From: Chitinophagales bacterium | GTDB taxonomy: Bacteria; Bacteroidota; Bacteroidia; Chitinophagales; Chitinophagaceae | DNA: 64,000 bases | Reading direction: 5' to 3' | Assembly (NCBI GenBank): GCA_017303415.1 | Contig: JAFLBJ010000001.1 | Coordinates: 1,798,001 to 1,862,000, forward strand | Shown: piece after piece, positions 19,367 to 28,255 of the stretch | Numbering within the stretch: the stretch's first letter is position 1 | How the letters are laid out: the number at the start of each line of letters is the position of its first letter | Notes under the pieces: model-generated | The model's database searches: none | What the model saw: the letters and a program-made list of their open reading frames with translations, nothing else | Told to the model about the DNA's origin: nothing | Position numbers and translations under genes: made by a program

Positions 19367-20254
19367 ATGAGAAAGATGATCTGTGCCACCGGTTGGATGA
19401 CCGGTCTGGCCGCGCTGCTTGTTCTGTCTTCCTGTGCGGGAGGTAAGAAAATGAGAAACCTGAAAGAGACGCTGATGGCAAAGGCCGCTGTGGATAAGGA
19501 AACACTGGGCAAACTGGAGGATGTGCGTAAAGTGGCGGTTGAGAAATCGGCCAGGCAACAGATCGATGCCAGCTCCGGGCAAAAGATCATCGTTTTCGTT
19601 GATTCCATGGATAAAGAGATCAGGCACCACCTGTCGGAGGATTCGATACTCCTGAATGCGCGTATCCGTCACCGTGACCTTCCAGCCCTTACACAAAAGA
19701 CCATGGACCTCCTGGCCCAGGCCCGCGTTAACCTGGAGAATGTTACCCTGATCAATGAGATACTCTCCACCAATACTTTTGTACAGTTCAATACCTCTTC
19801 GTTATTTGCCCCGGGACAATATCACCTGGCAGATAATTTAGATAACCGGTCCATCTTTCAACCCCTGGTAAACGAACTGACCAATTTCGCCGGTAAATTT
19901 TCAGGAAAAAAGTTAACAGCCTCTGTCATTATCCTTGGGTTTGCCGATGCGGATCCCATTGCTCCCGAAAGCGGGTTAGCACAGTTGTTGAAACAAGGCT
20001 CCGAAAAAACAGATTGGACAAGCGCCGATCTGAACCAGGAATTGTCGAGGCGCAGGGCAGAGTCGGTTGGAAAGATGATCAAACGCATGATCGCTGATCA
20101 AACCACCGGTAAACCTGCATACAGTCAGTTTAGTACCGAAGTGCTGCCACAAGGACGAGGAGAAGAATATCCCGATCCGGCAGTGACCGATTACCAGGCG
20201 AATGATGAAAGAAGAAGGATCGTTAAAGTGTTCTGGAATATCCTGCCCTTTTAG
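19367..20254 (+). CDS. OmpA-like lipoprotein
   Basis: 295 aa. Signal peptide with a clear lipobox, LLVLSSCAGGKK (lipidated Cys near residue 24). Residues 30-120 are helical and charged. The C-terminal half has the layout of an OmpA/MotB peptidoglycan-binding fold: VQFNTSSLFAPGQYHL, SVIILGFADADP (in place of the usual 'GHTD' strand), LNQELSRRRAESVGKMI and NDERRRIVKVFW, but the GHTD core is altered, so peptidoglycan binding is uncertain. Last gene of the comA-aroE-TPR run; convergent with a thioesterase 32 nt away and no obvious terminator in between. Confidence 0.7.
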   Translation: MRKMICATGWMTGLAALLVLSSCAGGKKMRNLKETLMAKAAVDKETLGKLEDVRKVAVEKSARQQIDASSGQKIIVFVDSMDKEIRHHLSEDSILLNARIRHRDLPALTQKTMDLLAQARVNLENVTLINEILSTNTFVQFNTSSLFAPGQYHLADNLDNRSIFQPLVNELTNFAGKFSGKKLTASVIILGFADADPIAPESGLAQLLKQGSEKTDWTSADLNQELSRRRAESVGKMIKRMIADQTTGKPAYSQFSTEVLPQGRGEEYPDPAVTDYQANDERRRIVKVFWNILPF

Positions 20255-20286
20255 ACCGGGATTATTGGATTAAAAGGATCAGGAGA

Positions 20287-20718
20287 TCAATCATGGGGTT
20301 GGAAAGCTGTTTTAACGATTTCGGGAACAGCCATTATTTTCTTTGCAGTATAATCAAAACAAACCATTCCTGTTTTGGCGAGTACGGCAGGAGCGGGTGT
20401 ATCGCCAATGCGAATCCGGTAGTAGAGATCAAAAGATACTTTGGACAGATCGGACGCCACTACATCGATCCGGAGGGATTGCCCGTAATGGATCTCTTTT
20501 TTGAATTCAATCACCACATCCCGCATGATCAATCCGGCTCCGCCGCAATTCAACTCAGTGAATCCATAGTGCCCGAGAAACTGCATCCTGGCTTCGTGCA
20601 GGAGCGATAGCACCGCATCATTACCCACATGGTTTCCATAATTCACATCGGTGATACGAACAGGGATCGTTGCCGTAAATGGAAAGGAGGGAGGAAATGC
20701 AGGAAGTAGGCCAGCCAT
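20287..20718 (-). CDS. Hotdog-fold acyl-CoA thioesterase
   Basis: 143 aa, 4-hydroxybenzoyl-CoA-thioesterase/YbgC-like. The motif VRITDVNYGNHVGNDAV near residues 20-36 has the DxxYxxHVxN arrangement, with the Asp that serves catalysis in the YbgC and FcoT groups. Strand pattern LRIDVVASDLSKVSFDLYYRI matches a single hotdog. Cytoplasmic. Last gene of a five-gene minus-strand group (hypothetical, rdgB, sigma, anti-sigma, thioesterase), 21 nt after the anti-sigma gene. Substrate unknown. Confidence 0.8.
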   Translation of the reverse strand: MAGLLPAFPPSFPFTATIPVRITDVNYGNHVGNDAVLSLLHEARMQFLGHYGFTELNCGGAGLIMRDVVIEFKKEIHYGQSLRIDVVASDLSKVSFDLYYRIRIGDTPAPAVLAKTGMVCFDYTAKKIMAVPEIVKTAFQPHD

Positions 20719-20739
20719 GACAGGGGGTTGTATGAAAAT

Positions 20740-21576
20740 TTATTTACCTGAACTCAGTACTTGTAAAAGATCCAAAGGAGAAGTGATCGCCGGGGCGGAA
20801 CTCATGATCTTATGCCATTCTTTTACCTTCTCGGTACAATCCTCATCTCCCGTTGCGGTCTTATCATCCAGCGGCACCACCATTCCATTTTTTATCACAC
20901 ATTCTAGAGAAGAGAGTTTTTTGGATACCCGGACCAGATTGCCATTTTCATCCAACAGATTGTAATAACGATCGCTGTTTGTACCCGCGGTGGAAGCGGA
21001 CATAACCCCCAGGTCATTATTCGCTGTTTGGTGATGTGCTTTTTCTGAAGTTTGTGAGCGCCTTGTATCTGCCTCCGGCATTTCATCGATCGCCATCATG
21101 GCGCGTCTGGCTTTTCTAACAAGGGAGGTTGACATACTGGCTAACAAAGAACTGGTGGAACGATTATCGAGGGTGGTCATTTCTGCTCCAGTATTTTCCT
21201 GTGTCGGTTGTACAGTAATGTTTTCAGGAGCGGGCTTCACCGGTGTTTGTACCACCGAACTTTCACTCGCTCCATTGTTTTTTGGGTTGAGCAGCAGATA
21301 GGCGGAAACAGCCAATACGCCTATGAGTGATGCGGCTACCAGCCATTTACGCAGGGGCATTGTCCTGACTAATCCTTTATCAGGCGTTGCTTCCTCTAAC
21401 CTGGCTAAGATATTATCCCAGGCAGGGGGAGGGGGATCAATGGCAATGGATTCCATTTTTGTGGCCATGAAGCGGTCATGCTGCCATTCATCGAGACGAT
21501 CAGACAGTTTTTCCCAGGTACCCGCCGGAGGAGGCACCTCGAAATCAAACATTTTATTTCTGATCTGACTATCCAT
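20740..21576 (-). CDS. Putative membrane anti-sigma factor
   Basis: 278 aa from the ATG at 21576 (MDSQIRNKMFDFEVPPPAGTW), which lies inside the 3' end of the sigma gene (8-nt overlap); longer upstream starts would run across it. Residues 1-85 are cytoplasmic and contain two repeats of a 'PPAGTWEKLSDRL / PPPAWDNILARLEE' helix, a pattern common in Bacteroidota proteins encoded beside ECF sigmas. One TM follows (KWLVAASLIGVLAVSAYLLL, about 93-112), then a low-complexity periplasmic tail with Ser/Thr-rich segments. No zinc ZAS motif is visible. Assignment rests on the overlap with sigma and on topology. Confidence 0.65.
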   Translation of the reverse strand: MDSQIRNKMFDFEVPPPAGTWEKLSDRLDEWQHDRFMATKMESIAIDPPPPAWDNILARLEEATPDKGLVRTMPLRKWLVAASLIGVLAVSAYLLLNPKNNGASESSVVQTPVKPAPENITVQPTQENTGAEMTTLDNRSTSSLLASMSTSLVRKARRAMMAIDEMPEADTRRSQTSEKAHHQTANNDLGVMSASTAGTNSDRYYNLLDENGNLVRVSKKLSSLECVIKNGMVVPLDDKTATGDEDCTEKVKEWHKIMSSAPAITSPLDLLQVLSSGK

Positions 21577-22132
21577 TTTTTTTATATAAATGTTCTTTGA
21601 CCATATTCTGCAGGATGACCCTGGCCCGGGCCAATTGCGATTTACTGGTTCCTTCGCTGATACCGAGTATCTCACCAATATCCTTGTGTGTGTATCCTTC
21701 TATCACATACATGTTGAAAACAGTGCGGTATCCGGGCGACAGTTGCTGGATCAGGGCCAGAATGTCTTTTTCGGCCAGGTTATCAAGCGCGTTCTTTTCC
21801 GGAAGCGGGATCGAGCGTTCTTCCTTTTCACCGATGGAGATCATCTGGGTCTTTCGGCGGAGGTGTTCGATAGCGGTATTGACAAAGATTCGTCGGATCC
21901 AACCTTCGAAGGAACCCTCCCCCCTGAATTTTTCCAGGTTCTTAAAGATCTTGACAAAGCCGTCTTGCAAAACATCCTGGGCATCGTCGCTGTTGGAGGC
22001 ATAACGCAGACAAACGGCATACATTTTTGAGGAAAAGCGTTTATAGAGTTCCTCCTGCATTCTGCGCTCTCCTGCGATACAACCCCTGATTAAGTCGCTT
22101 TCGGTCAAAATATGGTTGCCTGCATCCGCCAA
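21569..22132 (-). CDS. ECF-type RNA polymerase sigma factor
   Basis: 187 aa with only sigma regions 2 and 4: region 2 (MYAVCLRYASNSDDAQDVLQDGFVKIF, then FEGWIRRIFVNTAIEHLRRK) and region 4 (QLSPGYRTVFNMYVIEGYTHKDIGEILGIS...TSKSQLARARV helix-turn-helix). The sigma stop overlaps the start of the membrane protein gene, the usual ECF/anti-sigma arrangement. rdgB ends 4 nt upstream, so the sigma is probably in a longer transcript rather than having only its own promoter. Confidence 0.93.
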   Translation of the reverse strand: MADAGNHILTESDLIRGCIAGERRMQEELYKRFSSKMYAVCLRYASNSDDAQDVLQDGFVKIFKNLEKFRGEGSFEGWIRRIFVNTAIEHLRRKTQMISIGEKEERSIPLPEKNALDNLAEKDILALIQQLSPGYRTVFNMYVIEGYTHKDIGEILGISEGTSKSQLARARVILQNMVKEHLYKKNG

Positions 22133-22136
22133 ATTC

Positions 22137-22721
22137 TTAGGATTTCATTTTGGTTTGCAAAAATGCGACCAGTTTGGCGGTCGCTATTTTTCGGTGGCTG
22201 TATCGGTTCTTTTCTTCGAGGGTCATTTCGGCGAAACTACGGGTATCACCGTCCGGTACAAAGACAGGGTCATAACCAAAGCCACCTGAGCCCTGTGGGC
22301 TGTTTAATATCTGGCCTGGGCAAACCCCTTCAAACTCATACAACTGCCCCGCTAAAATAAGTGAAATAACCGTTCTGAACCTTGCCTTTCGGTTTGGGTG
22401 GGGGGCAAGGTTTTGAAGGAGTTTGGTGATATTGTCTTCGAAGGAGCGGCCATCACCTGCATAGCGGGCGCTTTTTACACCGGGTTCCCCATTCAGGGCT
22501 TCCACTTCCAGGCCGGTGTCCTCACTAAAACAATCCTTGCCGGTCATTGCATGGATCGTTTGCGCCTTGGTACGTGCGTTTTCCTCCAGTGTATCAAAAG
22601 GCTCGGGAATATCAATGTCAATACCCGCTTCCTTCAGGGGAAGTACCAGCATTTCATTGCCCAGTATCGACCGGATCTCCTGTACTTTGAACAGGTTATT
22701 GGTAGCAAAGATCAATTCCAT
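22137..22721 (-). CDS. rdgB: XTP/dITP pyrophosphatase (RdgB/HAM1)
   Basis: Housecleaning NTPase that removes non-canonical purine nucleotides, 194 aa. Family motifs: IFATNNLFKVQEIRSIL at the N-terminus (substrate Asn and Lys), FSEDTGLEVEALNGEPGVKS near 65-85 (Asp metal ligand), ARYAG, GFGYDPVFVPDG near 150, and the C-terminal SHRKIA. ATG at 22721. 4-nt gaps on both sides place it in the same transcript as the hypothetical gene upstream and the sigma factor downstream. Confidence 0.95.
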   Translation of the reverse strand: MELIFATNNLFKVQEIRSILGNEMLVLPLKEAGIDIDIPEPFDTLEENARTKAQTIHAMTGKDCFSEDTGLEVEALNGEPGVKSARYAGDGRSFEDNITKLLQNLAPHPNRKARFRTVISLILAGQLYEFEGVCPGQILNSPQGSGGFGYDPVFVPDGDTRSFAEMTLEEKNRYSHRKIATAKLVAFLQTKMKS

Positions 22722-22725
22722 GCCG

Positions 22726-23229
22726 TCAGATGTTGAATAGGATTTTTAATGAGGCCCAAAGCTTGCCTTTTTTCTCTTTGGTCTGACTGATCTCTTCCAG
22801 CATGGGGGCTGACAGGCAGGTTAACTGATTGACCACCTGTTTTTGGTAATGTGGAAACCGGACGGGCAGACCCGCACTTGTGGGCTCTACGCCAAATAAC
22901 AGAAGTTTCTCCGCCTTCATGGTGGTGATGAGCGAATGGGCTTCAGCAGGCTCCATGTCATGAAGGTTCAGAATGGCCACATCGGCCAGGGAAAGGTGAC
23001 AGGCAGCCAATATGGTGGTAAGGAATTCCAGGGACTCTTCGGGGATAAAAACGGCATTGGCGTACGCGGAGGCAATAACCACCCTTTGCTGGTTATCGCC
23101 CAGGTAATTTTTGCCGGCTTTTTTTGCCGGTTCCTTTACCTTTGTCCGTACCGAAGTCCCCTCTATCAGGGAATTGGCATACAGATCGGTGATCAGTCGG
23201 GGGGAAAGTGTGATATTATTCAAATTCAT
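22726..23229 (-). CDS. Hypothetical cytoplasmic protein upstream of rdgB
   Basis: 167 aa, no signal or TM. Layout: residues 1-48 polar and basic (VKEPAKKAGKNYLG), then an alpha/beta pattern (VVIASAYANAVFIPEESLEFLTTIL, DVAILNLHDMEP, EKLLLFGVEP) ending in a basic helix (KEKKGKLWASLKILFNI). The strand-helix order loosely recalls small Rossmann-like or HolD-like domains, but I cannot place it in a family. First gene of the rdgB-sigma-anti-sigma-thioesterase group; divergent from ilvE. Confidence 0.6.
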   Translation of the reverse strand: MNLNNITLSPRLITDLYANSLIEGTSVRTKVKEPAKKAGKNYLGDNQQRVVIASAYANAVFIPEESLEFLTTILAACHLSLADVAILNLHDMEPAEAHSLITTMKAEKLLLFGVEPTSAGLPVRFPHYQKQVVNQLTCLSAPMLEEISQTKEKKGKLWASLKILFNI

Positions 23230-23296
23230 TATACATCACAAACACTAACAATTGTTAGTATTTTTTGTTTCTTTGTGGTGCAAAATAACCCTAATT

Positions 23297-24361
23297 ATGA
23301 TAGCATCTATGGAGATTTTGATCAGTAAGACCTTGAAAAGCCGGTTGCCGGAAACCAATCTGGAGAACATTCCCTTTGGCCGGGTATTTACCGACCACAT
23401 GTTGGAAGCGGATTATGAGAATGGGGAATGGAAACGGGTGGAGATTAAGCCATATCAGCCTTTGATGTTGGATCCTTCTCTATCCGCCCTGCATTATGGG
23501 CAGGCCATTTTTGAGGGTATCAAAGCGTATAAGGACCAGGAAGGAAATCCGGCGATATTCAGGCCTTATGATAATTTTCAACGGTTCAATAAGTCGGCTG
23601 TTCGGATGAATATGCCTGAAGTGCCTGAGGAGATATTCCTCGAGGGTATGCGTCAGCTCATTGAGCTGGACAAAGGATGGATCCCTTCTCAACAGGAACA
23701 TTCCCTGTATATCCGTCCCGTGATGTTTTCCTCCGATCCCATGCTGGGGGTACGTCCGTCAGATTCGTATAAATTCCTGATCATTTTAAGTCCGACAGGA
23801 CCCTATTACGCTACACCCATGCGTATCCTGGTGGAGCAGCATTTTACCCGGGCCTGTAAGGGTGGGGTAGGTTATTCCAAGAATGCGGGCAATTATGGGG
23901 GAAGCATGCTGGCGGCAACGATCGCCCGCGAAAAAGGATTTGACCAGGTGTTGTGGACCGATGCCGAAGAACACAAGTGGTTGCAGGAAGTGGGGATGAT
24001 GAATGTATTCTTTGTGATCGATGGGGTAGCGGTAACTCCTTCTTTGGAGGAGGGAACGATCCTGGCCGGGGTGACCCGCGACAGTGTCATCACAGGGTTG
24101 AAAGAAATGGGGGTAAAAGTGGAAGAACGCATGATCCATATCGACGAAGTGGTTAAAGCCTACCAGGAAGGCAGGCTGACGGAAGTTTTTGGAACAGGTA
24201 CCGCGGCCGTGATCGCACCCATCCGTGAATTGAATTACAACGGCTTTGCGATGGAATTCAATACCGGGGAATTCAAACACTCACCCGCCGTAAAGAGTTG
24301 GTTGACAGGGATCCGTGAAGGAAAGATCGCGGATGTCCACGGATGGATGTTTCGGGTATAA
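23297..24361 (+). CDS. ilvE: Branched-chain amino acid aminotransferase
   Basis: PLP class IV transaminase for Leu/Ile/Val, large (BCAT2-like) form, 354 aa from the ATG at 23297 (a second ATG at 23309 is also reasonable; the frame extends upstream but with an unlikely hydrophobic leader). Motifs: [14 protein letters not shown] near residue 70, [21 protein letters not shown], the PLP-lysine segment [13 protein letters not shown] near 195-210, [12 protein letters not shown], and [14 protein letters not shown]. Likely monocistronic: a textbook promoter for rpsL begins 17 nt after the stop. Divergent from the rdgB operon. Confidence 0.95.
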   Translation: MIASMEILISKTLKSRLPETNLENIPFGRVFTDHMLEADYENGEWKRVEIKPYQPLMLDPSLSALHYGQAIFEGIKAYKDQEGNPAIFRPYDNFQRFNKSAVRMNMPEVPEEIFLEGMRQLIELDKGWIPSQQEHSLYIRPVMFSSDPMLGVRPSDSYKFLIILSPTGPYYATPMRILVEQHFTRACKGGVGYSKNAGNYGGSMLAATIAREKGFDQVLWTDAEEHKWLQEVGMMNVFFVIDGVAVTPSLEEGTILAGVTRDSVITGLKEMGVKVEERMIHIDEVVKAYQEGRLTEVFGTGTAAVIAPIRELNYNGFAMEFNTGEFKHSPAVKSWLTGIREGKIADVHGWMFRV

Positions 24362-24377
24362 ATAATAATAATGAATT

Positions 24378-24409
24378 TTTGGTATTTACCCGGCAGGGCT
24401 TTACCTTTG
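24378..24409 (+). promoter_or_regulatory. Promoter of rpsL (perfect -33/-7)
   Basis: TTTG (24378-24381), 20 nt, TACCTTTG (24402-24409): an exact Bacteroidota primary-sigma promoter starting 17 nt after the ilvE stop and giving about a 20-nt leader for rpsL. Confidence 0.85.
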
Positions 24410-24435
24410 CCGTCCCAAAATTTAAAAGGTCCAGA

Positions 24436-24816
24436 ATGCCTACAATACAGCAACTTGTAAGAAAAGGAAGAGAAATTATCAAGGCGAAAAGCAAATCCCG
24501 TGCATTGGACAGCTGTCCTCAACGCCGCGGTGTTTGTACCCGTGTTTACACTACTACGCCTAAGAAACCGAACTCGGCGCTTCGTAAAGTTGCCAAGGTA
24601 CGTTTGACCAATAAGGTGGAGGTGATCGCCTATATTCCCGGTGAAGGCCACAACCTGCAGGAGCACTCCATCGTGTTGATCCGCGGGGGTCGTGTGAAGG
24701 ATCTTCCAGGTGTACGTTATCACATTGTTCGTGGTTCACTGGATACTGCCGGTGTAAAAGACCGTAAACAAAGCCGTTCCAAATACGGTACGAAGAAAGA
24801 AAAAGCCAAGAAATAA
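24436..24816 (+). CDS. rpsL: 30S ribosomal protein S12
   Basis: 126 aa; decoding-centre protein. Start [13 protein letters not shown] at 24436: the frame is open further upstream, but that stretch is the promoter. Conserved loops [17 protein letters not shown] near residues 40-56 (the streptomycin-resistance position here is KPNSA with Lys, wild-type sensitive) and [14 protein letters not shown] near 84-97 (the second str loop, also wild-type). Followed after 27 nt by rpsG. Confidence 0.97.
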   Translation: MPTIQQLVRKGREIIKAKSKSRALDSCPQRRGVCTRVYTTTPKKPNSALRKVAKVRLTNKVEVIAYIPGEGHNLQEHSIVLIRGGRVKDLPGVRYHIVRGSLDTAGVKDRKQSRSKYGTKKEKAKK

Positions 24817-24843
24817 TTTTTTAAATAGTCTATATCATTAGTC

Positions 24844-25311
24844 ATGCGGAAAGCACAAGCAAAAAAACTTCCTTTAGCACCCGATCCCAAATTCAATGAC
24901 AAACTGGTTACCCGGTTTGTAAACAACCTGATGTGGGAAGGCAAGAAGAGTGTTTCTTACGAGATCTTTTACAATGCCCTGGAGCGTGTAAACAAAGTAA
25001 CCGGCGAAGAAGGATATGATGTGTGGAAAAGAGCCCTCGCCAATGTTACACCTTCTGTTGAAGTGCGCAGCCGTCGTATCGGGGGTGCTACTTTTCAGAT
25101 CCCTACCGAGGTAAGAACTGACCGCAAGATCTCTCTCAGCATGAAATGGTTGATCCGTTACAGCCGCGAGCGCAATGGTCGCAGCATGGCCGACAAACTG
25201 GCGAACGAGATCGTAGCCGCAGCAAAAGGCGAAGGCGCTGCTTTCAAGAAAAAAGAAGATACCCATCGTATGGCTGAAGCCAACAAGGCTTTTGCCCACT
25301 TCCGGGTATAA
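24844..25311 (+). CDS. rpsG: 30S ribosomal protein S7
   Basis: 155 aa, full length. Typical N-terminus [17 protein letters not shown] and core [32 protein letters not shown], and [10 protein letters not shown] at the C-terminus. Second gene of the rpsL-rpsG unit, which ends here: a terminator and repeat R5 follow, and fusA has its own promoter. Confidence 0.97.
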   Translation: MRKAQAKKLPLAPDPKFNDKLVTRFVNNLMWEGKKSVSYEIFYNALERVNKVTGEEGYDVWKRALANVTPSVEVRSRRIGGATFQIPTEVRTDRKISLSMKWLIRYSRERNGRSMADKLANEIVAAAKGEGAAFKKKEDTHRMAEANKAFAHFRV

Positions 25312-25332
25312 CCAATAGCTTTTCAATGAAGA

Positions 25333-25360
25333 AAGCCATTCCTGAGGGAGTGGCTTTTTT
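25333..25360 (+). terminator. Rho-independent terminator after rpsG
   Basis: AAGCCATTCC pairs with GGAGTGGCTT across TGAGG-type loop bases (one mismatch), followed by TTTTTT. It lies 22 nt after the rpsG stop. Confidence 0.8.
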
Positions 25361-25368
25361 CGTTAAAG

Positions 25369-25405
25369 GCTAAAAGCTAATAGCTAATAGCTATTAGCTT
25401 TTAGC
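25369..25405. repeat. Inverted repeat R5 between rpsG and histone-like gene
   Basis: GCTAAAAGCTAATAG (25369-25383) pairs perfectly with 25391-25405. It contains the 18-bp perfect palindrome AGCTAATAGCTATTAGCT (25382-25399), which occurs identically at 41175-41192. It ends 11 nt before the stop of the convergent histone-like gene. Confidence 0.85.
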
Positions 25406-25415
25406 TTCTCAATAG

Positions 25416-25862
25416 TTACAGTTCCGGCCCTGTCGGTTCGTCATTGAACAGGGTAGGCGCTTCTACCACCGGAGGCGTAGGTTCCTGCTCTGTCACTGGT
25501 GGTGGCGGGGGAGGAGGCGTTACCACAGGCACCGGTTTGGGCGACGGTTTGCGGGCAACCACTTTCTTTTTAGGGGTAGCTTTTTTCACCGCTTTTTTCA
25601 CGGCTTTCTTCGCTGCCTTTTTTGCCGGTTTTTTAGCGACTTTCTTTTTGGCCACTTTTTTCACCGCTTTCTTAGCGGCCTTTTTCGCCGCTTTTTTCTT
25701 TGGAGCCGCTTTTTTCTTTACGGCTTTTTTGGCGGGTTTCTTTTTGGCGACGGCCTTCTTTGCGGCTTTTTTCACTTTTTTCTTTGGGGCCGCTTTTTTG
25801 GCCTTTTTAGCGGCTGGTTTTTTTGCAGCCACTTTCTTTTTGGTTTTCTTCTTTGCTGCCAT
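25416..25862 (-). CDS. Histone H1-like Lys/Ala-rich DNA-binding protein
   Basis: 148 aa. Residues 1-110 are almost entirely K, A, V and P in degenerate repeats of the 'KKAAKKAVKK / AAPKKK' type seen in eukaryotic H1 tails and in bacterial H1-like proteins (Hc1/AlgP types). Residues 111-148 form a Pro-rich, then acidic tail (PPPPPPPVTEQEPTPPVVEA). It presumably binds or condenses DNA non-specifically. It sits in reverse orientation between rpsG and fusA, splitting the usual str operon. The repetitive codons make length variation between strains likely. Confidence 0.8.
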   Translation of the reverse strand: MAAKKKTKKKVAAKKPAAKKAKKAAPKKKVKKAAKKAVAKKKPAKKAVKKKAAPKKKAAKKAAKKAVKKVAKKKVAKKPAKKAAKKAVKKAVKKATPKKKVVARKPSPKPVPVVTPPPPPPPVTEQEPTPPVVEAPTLFNDEPTGPEL

Positions 25863-25986
25863 AATGGGGGGTTTACTGGGGTTAAATTTGATGTGGGAAT
25901 GAAATTACTATGATTCACCAAATTCCCCTTGATTTTCGGGCAATTTAGTCTTGTTTCCCCCATTCCTGAACAATATTTCCCCATCC

Positions 25987-26017
25987 TTTGCCGGGTGGGT
26001 TTTTCTCACTACATTTG
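25987..26017 (+). promoter_or_regulatory. Promoter of fusA (perfect -33/-7)
   Basis: TTTG (25987-25990), 19 nt, TACATTTG (26010-26017), leaving a 31-nt leader before the fusA ATG. Confidence 0.85.
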
Positions 26018-26048
26018 CGCCTCCAAATTATTACCATAACGAACTATC

Positions 26049-28193
26049 ATGGCAGACTTAAAATTTCAACGGAATTTCGGTATCGCGGCACACATTGATG
26101 CCGGTAAAACAACGACTACCGAGCGTATCCTTCGTTATACCGGGATGATCCACCGGATCGGAGAGGTGCACGACGGTGCGGCTACCACCGACTGGATGGA
26201 GCAGGAAAAGGAGCGTGGTATCACCATTACTTCCGCGGCCGTTAGCTGTATGTGGAATTTCCCTACCGTATTGGGTAAGGCTACTCCCGATACCAAAAAA
26301 TATTATTTCAACATCATCGATACTCCGGGTCACGTGGACTTTACCGTGGAGGTAGAGCGTTCCATGCGTGTACTCGATGGACTGATCGCTTTGTTCTCTG
26401 CGGTTGACGGGGTAGAACCTCAGTCAGAAACCGTATGGCGCCAGGCCAACCGCTACGGGGTTCCCCGTATCGGGTTTGTCAACAAAATGGACCGTGCCGG
26501 TGCCGACTTCCTGAATGTCGTGAAGCAGGTGAAGGAAATGCTGGGTTCCAAAGCGGTTCCCCTGCAGCTCCCCATCGGTGCAGAAGACAATTTCAAAGGC
26601 GTGGTTGACCTGATCAAAATGAAAGGGATCATCTGGCACATGGAAACAGAGGGAATGACCTTTGATGAAATTGATATCCCCAACGATATGCTGGAAGAAG
26701 CCAAAGAATGGCGTGCCAGCCTGGTGGAAGCCGTGGCTGAATACGATGACCAGTTGATGGAGAAATTCTTTGATAATCCGGATACCATCTCCGAAGATGA
26801 AATCCACGAGGCCATCCGGAAAGCCACCATCGACCTCAGCATCGTACCGATGATGTGTGGATCTTCCTTCAAGAACAAAGGGGTACAAACAGCCCTGGAT
26901 GCCGTTTGCCGCTACCTTCCTTCCCCGATCGATATTCCTGATACAAAAGGAACCAATCCTGATAATGGGGAAGAACTCGTGCGCAGAGCGGATCCCAAAG
27001 ACCCCTTTGCCGCCCTTGCATTTAAGATCATGACCGATCCCTTTGTGGGTCGTCTGGCCTTCTTCCGTGTGTATAGCGGACGCCTTGATGCCGGTTCTTA
27101 TGTACTGAACGTACGGAGCGGTAAGAAAGAGCGTATCAGCCGTATCATGAAGATGTTTGCCAATAAACAAAACCCGATCGATTTCATCGAAGCAGGTGAT
27201 ATCGGCGCGGCGGTTGGTTTCAAAGAGATCAAAACAGGGGATACCCTTTGTGATGAGAACCATCCGATCACCCTCGAGAACATGTTCATCCCTGAGCCTG
27301 TGATCGCAATCGCCGTGGAACCTAAAACACAAGCCGACGTAGATAAAATGGGTATGGCCATTGCCAAACTCGTGGAAGAAGATCCTACGCTGCGGGTAAA
27401 TACCGATGAAGATACCGGTCAAACCATTCTTCGCGGAATGGGTGAATTGCACCTGGAGATCATCATCGACCGGATGCGTCGTGAATTCAAAGTAGAAGTG
27501 AACCAGGGAGCACCCCAGGTGGCTTATAAAGAAGCATTCAATGCGACTGTGGAACACCGTGAGGTGCTGAAAAAGCAAACCGGTGGTCGTGGTAAATTCG
27601 CGGACATCATGTTCACCCTGGGTCCCGTGGATGCCGACTGGAAAGCAGAGAACCCCGACAAACACTTCCAATTCGTAAACAATATCGTAGGTGGTTCCAT
27701 TCCGCGTGAATTCATTACGCCGATCCAGAAAGGTTTCGAGCAGTCAATGACCACGGGTGTATTGGCCAACTATCCGGTTGACAATATGAAGATCCGCATC
27801 TTCGACGGTGGTTTCCACGCGGTTGACTCCGATGCGATGTCCTTTGAATTGTGTGCCAAGCAAGGTTTCCGCGAAGCGGCCCGTAAAGCCAAACCGATCC
27901 TGCTGGAACCCATCATGCGTGTGGAAGTAGTAACACCCGATCAGTACATGGGTGATGTGACCGGTGACCTTAACCGCCGTCGTGGTATGATGGAAGGAAT
28001 GGACAGCCGTAACAATGCCCAGGTGATCAAGGCCAAAGTGCCCCTGAGCGAAATGTTTGGCTATGTAACGCAATTGCGTTCCATGTCATCCGGACGTGCT
28101 TCCTCTACCATGGAATTCTCTCACTACGCACCTACACCGAATAATATTTCGGAGGAAGTGATCGCGAAAGTGAAAGGAAAAGTGAATGCATAA
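26049..28193 (+). CDS. fusA: Elongation factor G
   Basis: Translocation GTPase, 714 aa. G1 [15 protein letters not shown] near residue 14, G2/switch [17 protein letters not shown]3 DTPGHVDF near 95, G4 NKMDRAGAD near 147; then domain II ([20 protein letters not shown]), domain III ([25 protein letters not shown]), domain IV ([19 protein letters not shown]) and domain V ([27 protein letters not shown]). Complete and canonical. Monocistronic: its own promoter in front and a strong terminator behind, with no rpsJ following. Confidence 0.97.
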   Translation: MADLKFQRNFGIAAHIDAGKTTTTERILRYTGMIHRIGEVHDGAATTDWMEQEKERGITITSAAVSCMWNFPTVLGKATPDTKKYYFNIIDTPGHVDFTVEVERSMRVLDGLIALFSAVDGVEPQSETVWRQANRYGVPRIGFVNKMDRAGADFLNVVKQVKEMLGSKAVPLQLPIGAEDNFKGVVDLIKMKGIIWHMETEGMTFDEIDIPNDMLEEAKEWRASLVEAVAEYDDQLMEKFFDNPDTISEDEIHEAIRKATIDLSIVPMMCGSSFKNKGVQTALDAVCRYLPSPIDIPDTKGTNPDNGEELVRRADPKDPFAALAFKIMTDPFVGRLAFFRVYSGRLDAGSYVLNVRSGKKERISRIMKMFANKQNPIDFIEAGDIGAAVGFKEIKTGDTLCDENHPITLENMFIPEPVIAIAVEPKTQADVDKMGMAIAKLVEEDPTLRVNTDEDTGQTILRGMGELHLEIIIDRMRREFKVEVNQGAPQVAYKEAFNATVEHREVLKKQTGGRGKFADIMFTLGPVDADWKAENPDKHFQFVNNIVGGSIPREFITPIQKGFEQSMTTGVLANYPVDNMKIRIFDGGFHAVDSDAMSFELCAKQGFREAARKAKPILLEPIMRVEVVTPDQYMGDVTGDLNRRRGMMEGMDSRNNAQVIKAKVPLSEMFGYVTQLRSMSSGRASSTMEFSHYAPTPNNISEEVIAKVKGKVNA

Positions 28194-28213
28194 GACCTGT
28201 TGAACTTTTATAG

Positions 28214-28239
28214 AAACCCCGCCCTATGCGGGGTTTTTT
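28214..28239 (+). terminator. Rho-independent terminator after fusA
   Basis: AAACCCCGC (28214-28222) pairs with GCGGGGTTT (28228-28236) across a 5-nt loop, with the T-run continuing to 28239. The kdsA -7 box begins 3 nt later. Confidence 0.9.
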
Positions 28240-28241
28240 GT

Positions 28242-28249
28242 TAATTTTG
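28242..28249 (+). promoter_or_regulatory. Candidate -7 box for kdsA (near-leaderless)
   Basis: TAATTTTG ends only 6 nt before the kdsA ATG at 28256, so the transcript would start at or next to the start codon. No TTTG at -33; the region upstream is the fusA terminator. Confidence 0.45.
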
Positions 28250-28255
28250 CAAATC

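Noticed and set aside
24343-24435. Upstream in-frame extension of rpsL
   Set aside because: It would overlap the ilvE end and the perfect promoter; S12 starts [11 protein letters not shown].
26424-27671. 415-codon antisense frame in fusA
   Set aside because: fusA is complete and canonical on the other strand; the antisense translation has no family features.
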